Part shown: positions 43,407 to 55,387 of the stretch, in pieces
Position numbering within the stretch: the first letter of the stretch is position 1
How the letters are laid out: every line of letters starts with the position of its first letter
NCBI RefSeq assembly: GCF_002741105.1
Contig: NZ_NIQU01000002.1
Location: forward strand, 62,001-126,000
Direction of reading: 5' to 3'
DNA from: Pseudomonas sediminis
GTDB taxonomy: Bacteria; Pseudomonadota; Gammaproteobacteria; Pseudomonadales; Pseudomonadaceae
Length of the DNA stretch: 64,000 nt
Translations under genes and position numbers: made by a program
The notes under the pieces: generated by a model
Databases searched by the model: none
What the model was told of the DNA's origin: nothing
What the model saw: the letters and a program-made list of their open reading frames with translations, nothing else

Positions 43407-45728
43407 ATGGATATATCGCTCACCAATCGTCTGTCGTTCAAACAGGCCGGTCTGACCGTCCTGGTGGCGTTTATCCTTGGTACGCTGCTCAGCGTCACCC
43501 AGGTGGCGGTCGATTATGCCAGCGAAGAGGCCTCCATCAACCGCGAGATTCGTGCTCTGCTGGAAATCAGCCACAACCCTGCCGCCCGCATCGCCTACAA
43601 CATCGACGCCGAACTGGCCCAGGAGCTGGTCCTCGGCCTGCTGCGCTCCCCTGCGGTGACCCGCGCTGAACTGATCGACAACAGCGGCCTGGTTCTGGCC
43701 AGCGTCAGCCGTCCACGCAGCGAAAGCCGTTATCGGGTCTTGAGCGACAGCCTGTTCGGCGCCCAACGGCAGTTTCAGGACCCGCTCCACGTCAGCCACG
43801 CCCCCGACGAAGCCCTTGGCTTTCTGCGCCTGGAGGTCGACACCTACGCCTTCGGCAGCCACTTCCTGAAACGCTCGATGCTGACCTTGCTCACCGGGTT
43901 CGCGCGCAGCCTGCTGCTGTCGCTGATCCTGCTGGTGCTGTTCTATTTCATGCTGACCAAACCCCTGACCGGGGTGATTCGAGCACTCAGCGAGCGCAAC
44001 CCGCAGGACCCGCAGCATCGCCCGGTGCCCTGCCCCAAAGGCCATGAGCACGACGAGATCGGCACCCTGGTCGAGGTCACCAACCGCCAGTTGTCGAACA
44101 TCGCGCTGGAGATCGAGCAACGGCGCAACGCCGAGGATCGCCTGACCCAGTACCTGAGCGAACTGGAAAACATCGTCTCGGCCCGCACCGCCGAACTCAA
44201 GGCGACCAACGTGCGCCTCAGCCAGTCCAACGCCGAGTTGGAAACGGCGCGCACCACCGCCCTGAACATGGCGCAGGCGCGCTCGGCCTTCCTGGCCAAC
44301 ATGAGCCATGAGATCCGCACCCCGCTCAACGGCCTGCTGGGCATGCTCGCCCTGGCCCTGGACGGCCCGCTCAGCGCCGAGCAGCGCCAACAGCTGGGTA
44401 TCGCACACGACTCCGGCAAGGTGTTGGTGGAGTTGCTCAACGACATTCTCGACCTGTCCAAATTCGAAGCTGGTCAGCTCGAACTGGAGGATATCCCCTT
44501 CGACCTCGGCGCCTTGGCCGAAGAGACCGCCAGCTTGCTGTCGCAGAACGCCGCCAACGCCGTGGAGCTGACCTGCCTGATCGATCCGGCACTGCCGGCG
44601 CAGGTGCTGGGCGATCCGACGCGGGTTCGCCAGATCGTCAGCAACCTGCTGTCCAATGCGCTCAAATTCACCCGCTTCGGCCGCGTCGACCTGATCGTCG
44701 CCTGCGCGGTGGACGGCATCAGCATTCGCGTGCGCGATACCGGCATCGGCATCGCCGAAGACGCCCAGGCGCGCATTTTTCAGCCCTTCGCCCAGGCCGA
44801 AGTGGGCATCACCCGTGAGTACGGCGGCACCGGGCTCGGCCTGGCTCTGACGCGGCGCCTTTGCGAGGCAATGCACGGCAAGCTGAGCCTGCAATCGAAA
44901 GAAGGCTTCGGCAGTGAGTTCTGCGCCGAGCTACCGCTGCCTGCCCATGTACAAGCCAGCTCACAACCGGCGCTGGAGGGCCGCATCGTCGCGCTGACCC
45001 CGGCCAGCAGCGGCCTGCAACAGATGCTCAGCCAGTGGCTGCCCGCCTGGGGCCTGAGTTATCAGCGCCTGGCTACCGATGCCAACCTGCACGGCGTGGA
45101 GGCCGACCTGCTGATCAGCGATTGCCCGGAATGCCTGTTCGGCATTCGTCCGGCGATGAACACACCGGTGTTGCTGGTCACCGCCTACGGCAACTTCCTG
45201 CCGCATGAGCAGGCACAACGCCTTATGCCGCTGCTGCAGATCGCCCGCCCAGTGTCGCGCAATGGCCTGCTACAGGAGCTGCGGCACGTCCTGCACAGCG
45301 ACGACGGCGACGTTCACAGCAGTGCCCAGGCGCAGCCTGTGCGGGAAAGCAGTGCACGCGTACTGCTGGTCGAGGACAACCCGGTCAACCAGATGGTCGC
45401 CAAGGGCATGCTGGGCAAGCTCGGCTATCAGGTGCTGGTAGCCGGCCATGGTGGTGAAGCGCTGGAGGTTCTGGAGCAGGAACCTGTCGACCTGATACTG
45501 ATGGACTGCAATATGCCGGTGATGGATGGCTACGAGGCCAGCCGGCGCATTCGCAGCAACGGGCGCTGGCCCGAGCTGCCCATTGTCGCCCTGACCGCCA
45601 ATGCGCTGTCCGACGAACGCGAACGCTGCCGCGCCGCCGGCATGAACGACTACCTGGCCAAACCCTTCCGCCGCGAGGAACTGGCGGCCATTCTGGATAC
45701 CTGGCTGCCCGCCGACCTCACTCGCTGA
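43407..45728 (+). CDS. sagS: hybrid sensor kinase SagS
   Basis: A 773-residue membrane hybrid kinase. Two membrane helices (about 17-37 and 162-186) flank a periplasmic sensor; then a HAMP-like linker and coiled coil, HisKA with phospho-His near 301 (ANMSHEIRTPLNGLLGM), HATPase_c (NLLSNALKFT, GTGLGLALT), and a C-terminal receiver with Asp700 (LILMDCNMPVMDGYEA). The place next to ospR and gpx matches P. aeruginosa SagS (PA2824), which guides the switch to biofilm growth, partly through HptB. The ATG at 43407 begins MDISLTNRLSF. Its end overlaps ospR by 11 bp in convergent fashion. Confidence 0.85.
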   Translation: MDISLTNRLSFKQAGLTVLVAFILGTLLSVTQVAVDYASEEASINREIRALLEISHNPAARIAYNIDAELAQELVLGLLRSPAVTRAELIDNSGLVLASVSRPRSESRYRVLSDSLFGAQRQFQDPLHVSHAPDEALGFLRLEVDTYAFGSHFLKRSMLTLLTGFARSLLLSLILLVLFYFMLTKPLTGVIRALSERNPQDPQHRPVPCPKGHEHDEIGTLVEVTNRQLSNIALEIEQRRNAEDRLTQYLSELENIVSARTAELKATNVRLSQSNAELETARTTALNMAQARSAFLANMSHEIRTPLNGLLGMLALALDGPLSAEQRQQLGIAHDSGKVLVELLNDILDLSKFEAGQLELEDIPFDLGALAEETASLLSQNAANAVELTCLIDPALPAQVLGDPTRVRQIVSNLLSNALKFTRFGRVDLIVACAVDGISIRVRDTGIGIAEDAQARIFQPFAQAEVGITREYGGTGLGLALTRRLCEAMHGKLSLQSKEGFGSEFCAELPLPAHVQASSQPALEGRIVALTPASSGLQQMLSQWLPAWGLSYQRLATDANLHGVEADLLISDCPECLFGIRPAMNTPVLLVTAYGNFLPHEQAQRLMPLLQIARPVSRNGLLQELRHVLHSDDGDVHSSAQAQPVRESSARVLLVEDNPVNQMVAKGMLGKLGYQVLVAGHGGEALEVLEQEPVDLILMDCNMPVMDGYEASRRIRSNGRWPELPIVALTANALSDERERCRAAGMNDYLAKPFRREELAAILDTWLPADLTR

Positions 45729-46176
45729 GCCTGGCCAACAGGCGATCCAGACTGCGGCGCAGCCCCTCCATCTCCAGCAGGTCCTGATCGTCGAACTGGC
45801 AGAGCAACTGCGCCTTCAGCGGCAAGACTTGCCCCTGGAGCGCCCTGCCAGCCTCGCTCAGCGCCAGATGCACCTCACGCTCGTCCACCTGCGCGCGACG
45901 GCGCTGCACCAGCCCCATCTGCTCCAGACGCTTGAGCAGCGGCGTCAGGGTCCCGGAGTCCAGTTGCAGACGTTGCCCGAGCGCCTTGAGCGTCGGCTGC
46001 TCGGGCGCCCGCTCCTGCCACTCCCACAGCACCAGCATCACCAGATATTGCGAGTAGGTCAGGCCGAGGCCGTCGAGCATCGGTTTGTAGGCGCGGATCA
46101 CCGCACGTGAGGCGGCGTAGAGCTTGAAGCACAACTGATTGTCCAACTGCAGCCCAGCGGTATCGAAAGTACTCAT
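45718..46176 (-). CDS. ospR: MarR-family thiol peroxide sensor OspR
   Basis: A 152-residue winged-helix regulator of the OhrR/OspR type. The reactive Cys lies in the N-terminal helix LDNQLCFKLYAAS (about residue 16) with its Tyr partner in the YSQYLVMLVLWEW region. DNA-binding helix SGTLTPLLKRLEQMGLV. Oxidation of the Cys would release repression of gpx, with which it is co-transcribed (4-bp overlap). The palindrome 46706-46731 upstream of gpx is the likely operator. Confidence 0.87.
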   Translation of the reverse strand: MSTFDTAGLQLDNQLCFKLYAASRAVIRAYKPMLDGLGLTYSQYLVMLVLWEWQERAPEQPTLKALGQRLQLDSGTLTPLLKRLEQMGLVQRRRAQVDEREVHLALSEAGRALQGQVLPLKAQLLCQFDDQDLLEMEGLRRSLDRLLARLSE

Positions 46177-46658
46177 TTCAGCAGGGCTTCGATCTCGCTG
46201 CTCAGCTCTTCGGGCTTGGTGGTCGGGGCGAAACGCTTGACCACCTGGCCATCCTCGCCAATCAGGAACTTAGTGAAATTCCACTTGATGCCCTGACTGC
46301 CCAGCAGCCCCGGTGCGCGCTTCTTCAATTGCACGAACAACGGGTGAGCATCGCTGCCATTGACGTCGACTTTCTTGAACAGCGGGAAGCTGACGCCGAA
46401 GTTCAGCTCGCAGAATTCCGAGATGGCGCCCTCGTCACCCGGCTCCTGCTTGCCGAACTGATTGCAGGGGAAACCGAGCACCACCAAGCCCTTGTCCTTG
46501 TACTGCTGCCAGACGTTTTCCAGGCCCTTGTACTGTGGGGTGAAGCCGCACTTGCTAGCGGTGTTGACCACCAGCACGGCCTTGCCGCCGAAGTCAGCCA
46601 GGGTCTTCTGCTCGCCCTTGATGGTGGTGACCGGGATATCGAAAAGCGCGTTGCTCAT
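46173..46658 (-). CDS. gpx: glutathione peroxidase
   Basis: A 161-residue thioredoxin-fold peroxidase with catalytic Cys (NTASKCGFTPQY), Gln (GFPCNQFGKQEPG) and the WNFTKFL Trp motif. It is a Cys-type, thioredoxin- or glutathione-dependent enzyme reducing organic peroxides. The ATG at 46658 is chosen as the upstream frame runs into the operator region. Operon: gpx-ospR. Confidence 0.9.
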   Translation of the reverse strand: MSNALFDIPVTTIKGEQKTLADFGGKAVLVVNTASKCGFTPQYKGLENVWQQYKDKGLVVLGFPCNQFGKQEPGDEGAISEFCELNFGVSFPLFKKVDVNGSDAHPLFVQLKKRAPGLLGSQGIKWNFTKFLIGEDGQVVKRFAPTTKPEELSSEIEALLK

Positions 46659-46705
46659 GGGGAATCGTCCTGAATGGGCTGAAAGTGACGAACAAGGTAG
46701 CGAGC

Positions 46706-46731
46706 AATTAAATTGCATGCAATTCAATTAA
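46706..46731. promoter_or_regulatory. OspR operator candidate (AATTGCATGCAATT)
   Basis: A perfect 14-bp palindrome at 46711-46724 is extended to 26 bp with three mismatches (CAATTAAATTGCA / TGCAATTCAATTA). OhrR/MarR proteins bind AT-rich palindromes of this kind. It is about 50 bp ahead of gpx. Confidence 0.65.
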
Positions 46732-46763
46732 CGCAAAATAAGGCGCATGGATAGCGCCTTATC

Positions 46764-46843
46764 GTAGGGTGTCGCGGGGCCACCTAGGCTGTGCGCACCT
46801 CGGGTGCTCTGCGATATCAGCCGGTGCGCACAGCGCACCCTAC
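46764..46843. repeat. REP pair, family A, supplying the pdxB stop
   Basis: The unit begins CGTAGGGTGTCGC (degenerate) and ends GGTGCGCACAGCGCACCCTAC. The closing CTA of the palindrome is, on the minus strand, the TAG stop codon of pdxB. Confidence 0.75.
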
Positions 46844-47970
46844 ACAAGGGTCGCGCCCAGGGCTCGTACCAGCGCGGTCAGTGGTGCTGCATCACCCTGA
46901 ATGCGTACGTGCAGGCCATCGATCTCGCGGCGCATAGGGTAATGCTTGCGCAGTCGGTCGAAGCCGGCGCGACGCGCATCGGCATCGCCGACCAGGCTAC
47001 GGCGAAAATCCACATCGTCGCGGCGCGGGTCGTACACCGAGCGGCAAATACTGGCCAGCGCCCATGCCGGATCGGCGCTGCCGTCGATGCTCAGCTCACT
47101 CAACCAGGGCGCCGGCAGCAGATCGGCCAGACTCACCTGCTCAGCCACGCCCAACGCGCGACAGCAGGCTTGGTAGATCTGCGCTGTGCCGCGCAGCTTG
47201 CCGTCCAGGCTGTAGCCGGCAATATGTGGCGTCGCTAATTGGCACAGGGCGGCCAACTCAACATCGGCCTGCGGCTCGCCCTCCCACACGTCCAGTACCG
47301 CTTTCAGATCTGGCCGCTGCGGCAGCAAGCTGCGTAGCGCGGCGTTGTCCACCACGGCACCGCGACTGGCGTTGATCAACCAGGTTCCTGGCTTCAATGC
47401 CGCCAGGCGAGTCGCACCGAACAGATGCCGCGTCGAAGCGTCCAGCGGCGTGTGCAGGCTGATCACATCGCACTCGTCGATGATCTGCTCCAGGCTGACG
47501 AAGTCGCCGCCCTCGGCAGCCTGGCGCGGCGGGTCACACACCCGCACCTGCCAACCGAGACCACGTAACAGATCGACCAGACGCCCGCCAACCTGCCCCG
47601 CCCCGACCACGCCATAAATCCGCGCTGCCGGATCGACGCCCTCACGCTCGGCCAGGGTCAGCACGCTGCCCAGCACGTAATCCACCACGCCACGGGCGTT
47701 GCAGCCAGGCGCACTGCTCCAGGCGATGCCGGCCTCGGCGAAGTAATCGAGATCCAGATGGTCGGTGCCGATGGTGCAGGTGCCGACGAAGCGCACCCGG
47801 CTGCCTTCGAGCAAGGCGCGATTCACTTGGGTCACCGAGCGCACCAGCAGCAGGTCGGCATCACGCACATCGGTCGCTGTGATGGCGCGCCCCGGCAAGC
47901 GACGGATGCTGCCGAACGCGGCGAAGAACTCATCGAGCAGGGGAATGTTTTCGTCGGCGACTATGTGCAT
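46840..47970 (-). CDS. pdxB: erythronate-4-phosphate dehydrogenase PdxB
   Basis: A 376-residue D-isomer-specific 2-hydroxyacid dehydrogenase of pyridoxal-phosphate synthesis. It has [16 protein letters not shown] at the start, [20 protein letters not shown] as NAD-binding motif, catalytic Arg ([10 protein letters not shown]), Glu (VWEGEPQ) and His in TPHIAGYS. The PdxB dimerisation domain follows. It ends at a TAG inside a REP palindrome. A MITE begins 33 bp upstream of the ATG, so its promoter is in or beyond that element. Confidence 0.92.
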   Translation of the reverse strand: MHIVADENIPLLDEFFAAFGSIRRLPGRAITATDVRDADLLLVRSVTQVNRALLEGSRVRFVGTCTIGTDHLDLDYFAEAGIAWSSAPGCNARGVVDYVLGSVLTLAEREGVDPAARIYGVVGAGQVGGRLVDLLRGLGWQVRVCDPPRQAAEGGDFVSLEQIIDECDVISLHTPLDASTRHLFGATRLAALKPGTWLINASRGAVVDNAALRSLLPQRPDLKAVLDVWEGEPQADVELAALCQLATPHIAGYSLDGKLRGTAQIYQACCRALGVAEQVSLADLLPAPWLSELSIDGSADPAWALASICRSVYDPRRDDVDFRRSLVGDADARRAGFDRLRKHYPMRREIDGLHVRIQGDAAPLTALVRALGATLV

Positions 47971-48002
47971 GGCAGGCTCCATCGGGCAGGCCGCCATTCT
48001 AA

Positions 48003-48142
48003 CAGGCCGTTGAAAAACTACCTGCGTTGCCATTGCTGCGTTAAAAACAGCCTCAAAATGCTCATTTACAACACGTAGACTGCGCTTTCTCGACTGTTAT
48101 TGCCTTGCACTGGCTGCCTCGCCTACGTTTTTCAACAGCCTG
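48003..48142. mobile_element. 140-bp MITE with CTAA target duplication
   Basis: The ends CAGGCCGTTGAAAAAC and (reverse) CAGGCTGTTGAAAAAC are inverted repeats differing at one base. The element is AT-richer than its flanks, non-coding, and bordered on both sides by CTAA (47999-48002 and 48143-48146), a 4-bp direct repeat. CTAA fits the YTAR target of IS5-group transposases. No transposase is in the window. Confidence 0.8.
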
Positions 48143-48259
48143 CTAAATCAGCCGGCACTTTAGACCCACAGGCCGCCAGACAGAGGGGCAGATCGTTCTT
48201 TCCTGACCGCTACGTCAAGGCGTAGACTACGCGGTTTCCTGTTATCCCGAAGAGTCGAA

Positions 48260-49633
48260 ATGTCCACCGACAGCCGCCTTGGCCGCGTGCGCACGGAACT
48301 GCGCAGCCTCCTGCTCCTGGCCACGCCCATCATCATCGCCCAGCTGGCGCACACCGCCATGGGCTTCGTCGACACGCTGATGGCCGGGCGCGTCAGCCCG
48401 CAGGACCTGGCGGCCGTGGCACTGGGCAACTCGATCTGGGTACCGGTATTCCTGCTGATGACCGGCATCCTGCTGGCGACCACGCCCAAGGTGGCGCAAC
48501 GCTTCGGTGCCGGCCAAGAGGCCGACATCGGCCCGCTGGTGCGCCAGGCGCTCTGGCTGGCGCTGGTTGTCGGCTGCAGCGCCGCAGCCCTGCTGTGGAA
48601 CGCCGAATTCATCCTGCGCACGATGAACGTCGACCCGGAGCTGATCACCCCAGCCATGGGCTACCTGCGCGCGGTCGCTTGCGGCTTTCCGGCAGTGGCG
48701 CTGTATCACGTGCTGCGCTGTTTCAGCGACGGCCTTGGCCACACCCGCCCGGCCATGGTGCTGGGCATTATCGGCCTGCTGCTGAACATTCCCGCCAACT
48801 ACATCTTCATCTATGGCAAGTTCGGCCTGCCGGCCATGGGTGGCGTTGGCTGCGGTTGGGCAACCGCACTGGTGATGGGCTTCATGCTGATCGGCATGCT
48901 GGTCTGGGTGAAGTGGGCGCCCTACTACCGTGCCAGCGCGCTGTTCACCCGCTTCGAATGGCCGCAGTGGACGGTGATCAAACGCCTGCTGAGCATTGGC
49001 GTCCCGATCGGTATCGCGGTGTTCGCCGAGTCGAGCATCTTCGCGGTGATCGCCCTGCTGATCGGCGGGCTTGGCGCCACCGTGGTGGCCGGTCACCAGA
49101 TCGCGCTCAACTTCAGCTCCATGGTGTTCATGATCCCTTACTCCTTGGCCATGGCGGCCACCGTACGCGTCGGTCAGGCGCTGGGCCGTGGTCAGCCGCG
49201 CGAGGCGCGCTTCGCTGCCGGGGTGAGCATGGCGGCAGCACTGGGCTATGCCTGCATATCGGCCAGCCTGATGTTCCTGCTGCGCGAACAGATCGCGCAG
49301 ATCTACACGCCGGACCAAACGGTGATCGCCGTGGCGGCAACACTGATTGTCTATGCGGCGCTGTTCCAGTTCTCCGATGCCATTCAGGTGACCGCGGCCG
49401 GCGCACTGCGTGGCTACCAGGACACGCGCATCACCATGCTGCTGACCCTGTTCGCCTACTGGGGCATCGGCCTGCCGGTGGGGTATGCGCTGGGGCTGTC
49501 CGACCTGTTCGGCGAGCCCAGCGGGCCCAGCGGCTTGTGGCAGGGCCTGGTGGTGGGTCTGACCTGCGCCGCGGCGATGCTCACCGTGCGCCTGGCGCGC
49601 AGCGCACGCAAGCGCATTCGCCGGGCCGCCTGA
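48260..49633 (+). CDS. MATE-family multidrug efflux pump, NorM/PmpM-like
   Basis: A 457-residue transporter with 12 predicted helices in two pseudo-symmetric halves, each starting with the MATE pattern (first half IAQLAHTAMGFVDTLMAGR; second IGVPIGIAVFAESSIFAVI). It exchanges cationic drugs for Na+ or H+. It resembles the H+-coupled PmpM of P. aeruginosa in length. Its promoter region is shared with pdxB and holds the MITE. Confidence 0.87.
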   Translation: MSTDSRLGRVRTELRSLLLLATPIIIAQLAHTAMGFVDTLMAGRVSPQDLAAVALGNSIWVPVFLLMTGILLATTPKVAQRFGAGQEADIGPLVRQALWLALVVGCSAAALLWNAEFILRTMNVDPELITPAMGYLRAVACGFPAVALYHVLRCFSDGLGHTRPAMVLGIIGLLLNIPANYIFIYGKFGLPAMGGVGCGWATALVMGFMLIGMLVWVKWAPYYRASALFTRFEWPQWTVIKRLLSIGVPIGIAVFAESSIFAVIALLIGGLGATVVAGHQIALNFSSMVFMIPYSLAMAATVRVGQALGRGQPREARFAAGVSMAAALGYACISASLMFLLREQIAQIYTPDQTVIAVAATLIVYAALFQFSDAIQVTAAGALRGYQDTRITMLLTLFAYWGIGLPVGYALGLSDLFGEPSGPSGLWQGLVVGLTCAAAMLTVRLARSARKRIRRAA

Positions 49634-49672
49634 GTCATTGGATAGGCAGGAGATCAGCTCTAGACTGAGCGC

Positions 49673-50746
49673 ATGATTCGACCAGCCCTGCTCCTCTGCC
49701 TACTTCTGCTCGCTGCATGCGGCCCGGCCAACGACGGCCTGGCCCTGCAGAGCGATTACCTGCAACGCCTGCAACGCTCACTCGATGCTGCTGACGGCAA
49801 CGCCTTCGACAATCGCAGTGTCAGCCAGTACCGCCTGCCGGCCCGGCGTGAGCGGCTTAGCGAGATTCCCGAGTTGCGTATCGGCCTGCTCGATCTGGTG
49901 ATCGATGCACGGCGCTGCCCGCACCTGCAACAACTGATCAGCCAGCGTAACAGCAGCCTGGGCAAGCAACTGATGCCCAGCCAGCGCCTGGGCTACGAAG
50001 GTGATCTGCTGCGCGCCATCGATGCCTGCCTGCCCCATCTGCAGGAAGACTCCAGCCTGAAGGCCACGCTGCAGCACCTGGCCAGCGACAAGCGCCAGCA
50101 ACTGCCCGCAGTATTCTGGAATGCGCTGAACGGCAGCCCGGAGTTCGAGAACTATCTGCGTTTCGCCGATCAGGCCTTGCCGGTGGACACGCTGGAAGAC
50201 AGCGCCGCGCTGGGCGCATTGCAGCGACTGGCCAGCATCGGAGCCGCCCTGCCTGCACAACTACCACCGAATACTGACGAGCTGGAGCCGCTGTTCTTTG
50301 CCCTCTATGCCAGCGAACAGGGCAGCCAGTTGATCACCAGCCTGGCCAGCCTGCGCCACACCCTCGACGTCGGCAGCGAGATGCTGGAGCAGCGCCAACA
50401 GGACCGCCCCCTTTGCCCACTGGGCCAGGCGACGCCGCGCGGGCGCATCCTGCAGAACATCTTCGTCAAGTTCTACGCTGGCGGCCTGCAGCCCTATCTG
50501 GCAAAGGTCGACCAGCGCGGTCAGCAGTGGCAGGCGGCACTGCTGCAATTGCAGCGCATCGACGGCATTCCTCCAGCCACCCGCGAACACCTGCAGCGGC
50601 TGGCCGGCGAGCAGGATTCGTTATGGCAGGATTTCCGCGCCGCCACGGCGCGTCACGTCAAGGCCTGGCAAACACTACTGAACAGCTGCGGCCTGGCGCC
50701 GGGGCAGGCGGGATGGAACAGAGCTGAAAACGACGCAGAACCGTAG
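49673..50746 (+). CDS. DUF3080 lipoprotein
   Basis: A 357-residue lipoprotein. Signal peptide with lipobox LLAAC (Cys16), then an all-helical, Gln/Leu-rich domain matching DUF3080. Residues after Cys (GPAN) carry no Asp at +2, so sorting to the outer membrane is expected. The function is unknown. The stop TAG (50744-50746) lies inside a family-A REP palindrome, so the repeat fixes the C-terminus (CCG TAG). Confidence 0.8.
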   Translation: MIRPALLLCLLLLAACGPANDGLALQSDYLQRLQRSLDAADGNAFDNRSVSQYRLPARRERLSEIPELRIGLLDLVIDARRCPHLQQLISQRNSSLGKQLMPSQRLGYEGDLLRAIDACLPHLQEDSSLKATLQHLASDKRQQLPAVFWNALNGSPEFENYLRFADQALPVDTLEDSAALGALQRLASIGAALPAQLPPNTDELEPLFFALYASEQGSQLITSLASLRHTLDVGSEMLEQRQQDRPLCPLGQATPRGRILQNIFVKFYAGGLQPYLAKVDQRGQQWQAALLQLQRIDGIPPATREHLQRLAGEQDSLWQDFRAATARHVKAWQTLLNSCGLAPGQAGWNRAENDAEP

Positions 50747-50820
50747 GGTGCGCCGCGCGCACCAATAACCACAGATAACCCGAATCAAGGCACATCAACG
50801 GTGCGCACGGCGCACCCTAC
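50743..50820. repeat. REP pair, family A, supplying a stop codon
   Basis: GTAGGGTGCGCCGCGCGCACC and GGTGCGCACGGCGCACCCTAC are inverted 35 bp apart. The first TAG is the stop of the DUF3080 gene. Confidence 0.85.
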
Positions 50821-50836
50821 ATGCGACATGCGTCGC

Positions 50837-51088
50837 CTAGTCGGCCTTCTTACGAATCCAGTACAGGTAGGCGCCGTCTTCCTCGGCCTGACCGATCAGC
50901 TCGTGGCCGAGAAACACGCAGAACTTGGGAATATCACGGCGGGTAGAGGGATCGGTGGCGATCACCTTGAGCAGACCGCCCGGCGACAGGTCGCGCACCT
51001 TGTTGTGCAGCATCATCACCGGTTCCGGGCAATTCAGGCCGCTGGCGTCGAGCAGGTCATCGTGGTTGAGGGTCAGGACTTCGGACAT
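50837..51088 (-). CDS. tusA: sulfurtransferase TusA
   Basis: An 83-residue SirA/TusA-fold protein with the persulfide Cys in [18 protein letters not shown]. It relays sulfur from the cysteine desulfurase for tRNA 2-thiouridine and other uses. The ATG at 51088 starts [17 protein letters not shown], the usual N-terminus. It lies 68 bp downstream of rlmM. Confidence 0.93.
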   Translation of the reverse strand: MSEVLTLNHDDLLDASGLNCPEPVMMLHNKVRDLSPGGLLKVIATDPSTRRDIPKFCVFLGHELIGQAEEDGAYLYWIRKKAD

Positions 51089-51156
51089 AAGGGGCTCCAC
51101 AAACAGGCGCGCATTGTCGCGCAAAGCTGACCTTCAGGTCACCTACGCGCAGACCA

Positions 51157-52212
51157 TCACTTGCCGTGCCGACGCAGGTGGCAGGTCACTTCCTCACGGT
51201 CGTGATACAGCTGCTTGCAGCCGATGCTTACCTTCAGGCCGCGCTCGACCAGCCCCGATTCGATGCGATCAAGCAGGCGCCGCACTTCGGCATAGCGCTG
51301 CTTCATCGGCAGCTTGAGGTTGACCACCGCCTCGCGGCACAGCCCCTCGCCCAGCCAGGTTTCGATCATCGCCGCCGTGCGCGCCGGCTTCTCGACGATG
51401 TCGCAGACCATCCAGTGCACCGGATGCCGTGGGCGGAAGGTGAAACCATCGGCGCGCTGGTGCACGACAAAGCCGGAATACATCAGGCTTTCGGCCATCG
51501 GCCCGTTGTCCACGGCGGTGACGCGGATTTCCCGATTGACCAGTTGCCAGGTCCAGCCGCCCGGTGCGGCGCCCAGGTCGACCGCGGTCATCCCCGCCGC
51601 CAGGCGCTGATCCCACTGCTCGCGCGGGATGAAATGGTGCCAGGCTTCCTCCAGCTTGAGCGTGGAGCGGCTCGGCGCCTCGCGCGGAAACTTCAGGCGC
51701 GGAATGCCCATCGGCCACATCGCCTGGTTGTCCGCCTCGGCGATGCCCGCGAACACCTCACGGCCGCTCTTGAAGGTCAGCAGCAGGCGCGGCTTCTTGG
51801 CATCGTCCACCAGTTTGCCGGCCTTGAGCAGCGCCTTGCGCAGCGGCGCCTCGAACTTCTTGCAGAAGGTCGAGAGTTCCTTGCCGTCGTTGGTATCCAC
51901 CACTTCCAGCCACAGGCTGCCGCACACCGGGTAATCAGCCAGCGCCTCCAGCAACACGCTGATACGGTCGCTTTCCGGCAGGCTGACATAGATCCCGCGC
52001 GCCCATTGCCGCGGGAAGATCAGCTGATTGAAACGCACGCTGCGCATCAGCCGTTCGCAATCGGCCGCCTCGCTGCAGACGAACTCGGCGCACGCGCTGC
52101 CGGGCTTGGTCTTGGAGTAGCCTGGTACATCCAGGCGTGCAGCAAGGTCGGTGATCTCGGCGCAAACCTCCCCTTCGAAACCGGGGCGGCAATGCAGAAA
52201 CAGGGTATTCAT
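51157..52212 (-). CDS. rlmM: 23S rRNA C2498 2'-O-methyltransferase RlmM
   Basis: A 351-residue enzyme: an N-terminal THUMP-like domain (1-160), then a Rossmann methyltransferase with SAM motif VDLGAAPGGWTWQL and KDKE tetrad members in the VDNGPM, CDIVEKP and NLKLPMKQ segments. It methylates C2498 of 23S rRNA. ATG 52212 is preferred over a TTG at 52215. Confidence 0.92.
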   Translation of the reverse strand: MNTLFLHCRPGFEGEVCAEITDLAARLDVPGYSKTKPGSACAEFVCSEAADCERLMRSVRFNQLIFPRQWARGIYVSLPESDRISVLLEALADYPVCGSLWLEVVDTNDGKELSTFCKKFEAPLRKALLKAGKLVDDAKKPRLLLTFKSGREVFAGIAEADNQAMWPMGIPRLKFPREAPSRSTLKLEEAWHHFIPREQWDQRLAAGMTAVDLGAAPGGWTWQLVNREIRVTAVDNGPMAESLMYSGFVVHQRADGFTFRPRHPVHWMVCDIVEKPARTAAMIETWLGEGLCREAVVNLKLPMKQRYAEVRRLLDRIESGLVERGLKVSIGCKQLYHDREEVTCHLRRHGK

Positions 52213-52468
52213 CAAAGGCTCTCCTCGAGGCCCGCATGATACCCGAGACCGGAACCCAGAGCCGCTAAACCTGTCCAGCTATACATGTGCTGCCTACATA
52301 TATGAAGCCGCCAGTCATCGTGTTTCGATGAAATCCGGCCATCCAGACCAGGCAGCACATAGCAACCGATTAAGGATATGCGCTAGCCAGACCGCTCAAG
52401 CCGAACTAGCTTGAAGGTCTGCCGCCATCAGACACAGCCCGAACCGTGCGGGCCCAAGGAGATGTGCA

Positions 52469-55210
<2,742 letters not shown>

Positions 55211-55218
55211 TGCACCTG

Positions 55219-55241
55219 CCCTGCCGCGCCACGCGGCAGGG
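55219..55241 (+). terminator. GC-rich hairpin after acnA
   Basis: CCCTGCCGCG-CCA-CGCGGCAGGG is a perfect 10-bp stem 8 bp after the stop. The T-run is poor, so it may act with Rho or only as a stabiliser. Confidence 0.6.
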
Positions 55242-55387
55242 CCTTACCGTCGGGCCAAGGACGGCTCATGCCGTGACAAAAATGTGACGTCATTCAAAAA
55301 GCGTTTACACTCGCCAAAAATGGATTCAGCCCTCAACTTTGCCGTCCGTCGGCCGATGACAGGGCATTACAACGACGGATACCTGCC

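Noticed and set aside
43386..44894. A 502-codon open frame antisense to sagS
   Set aside because: Shadow frame of a recognised kinase.
48242..49318. A 358-codon open frame antisense to the MATE gene
   Set aside because: Shadow frame; His/Gln-rich, no family features.
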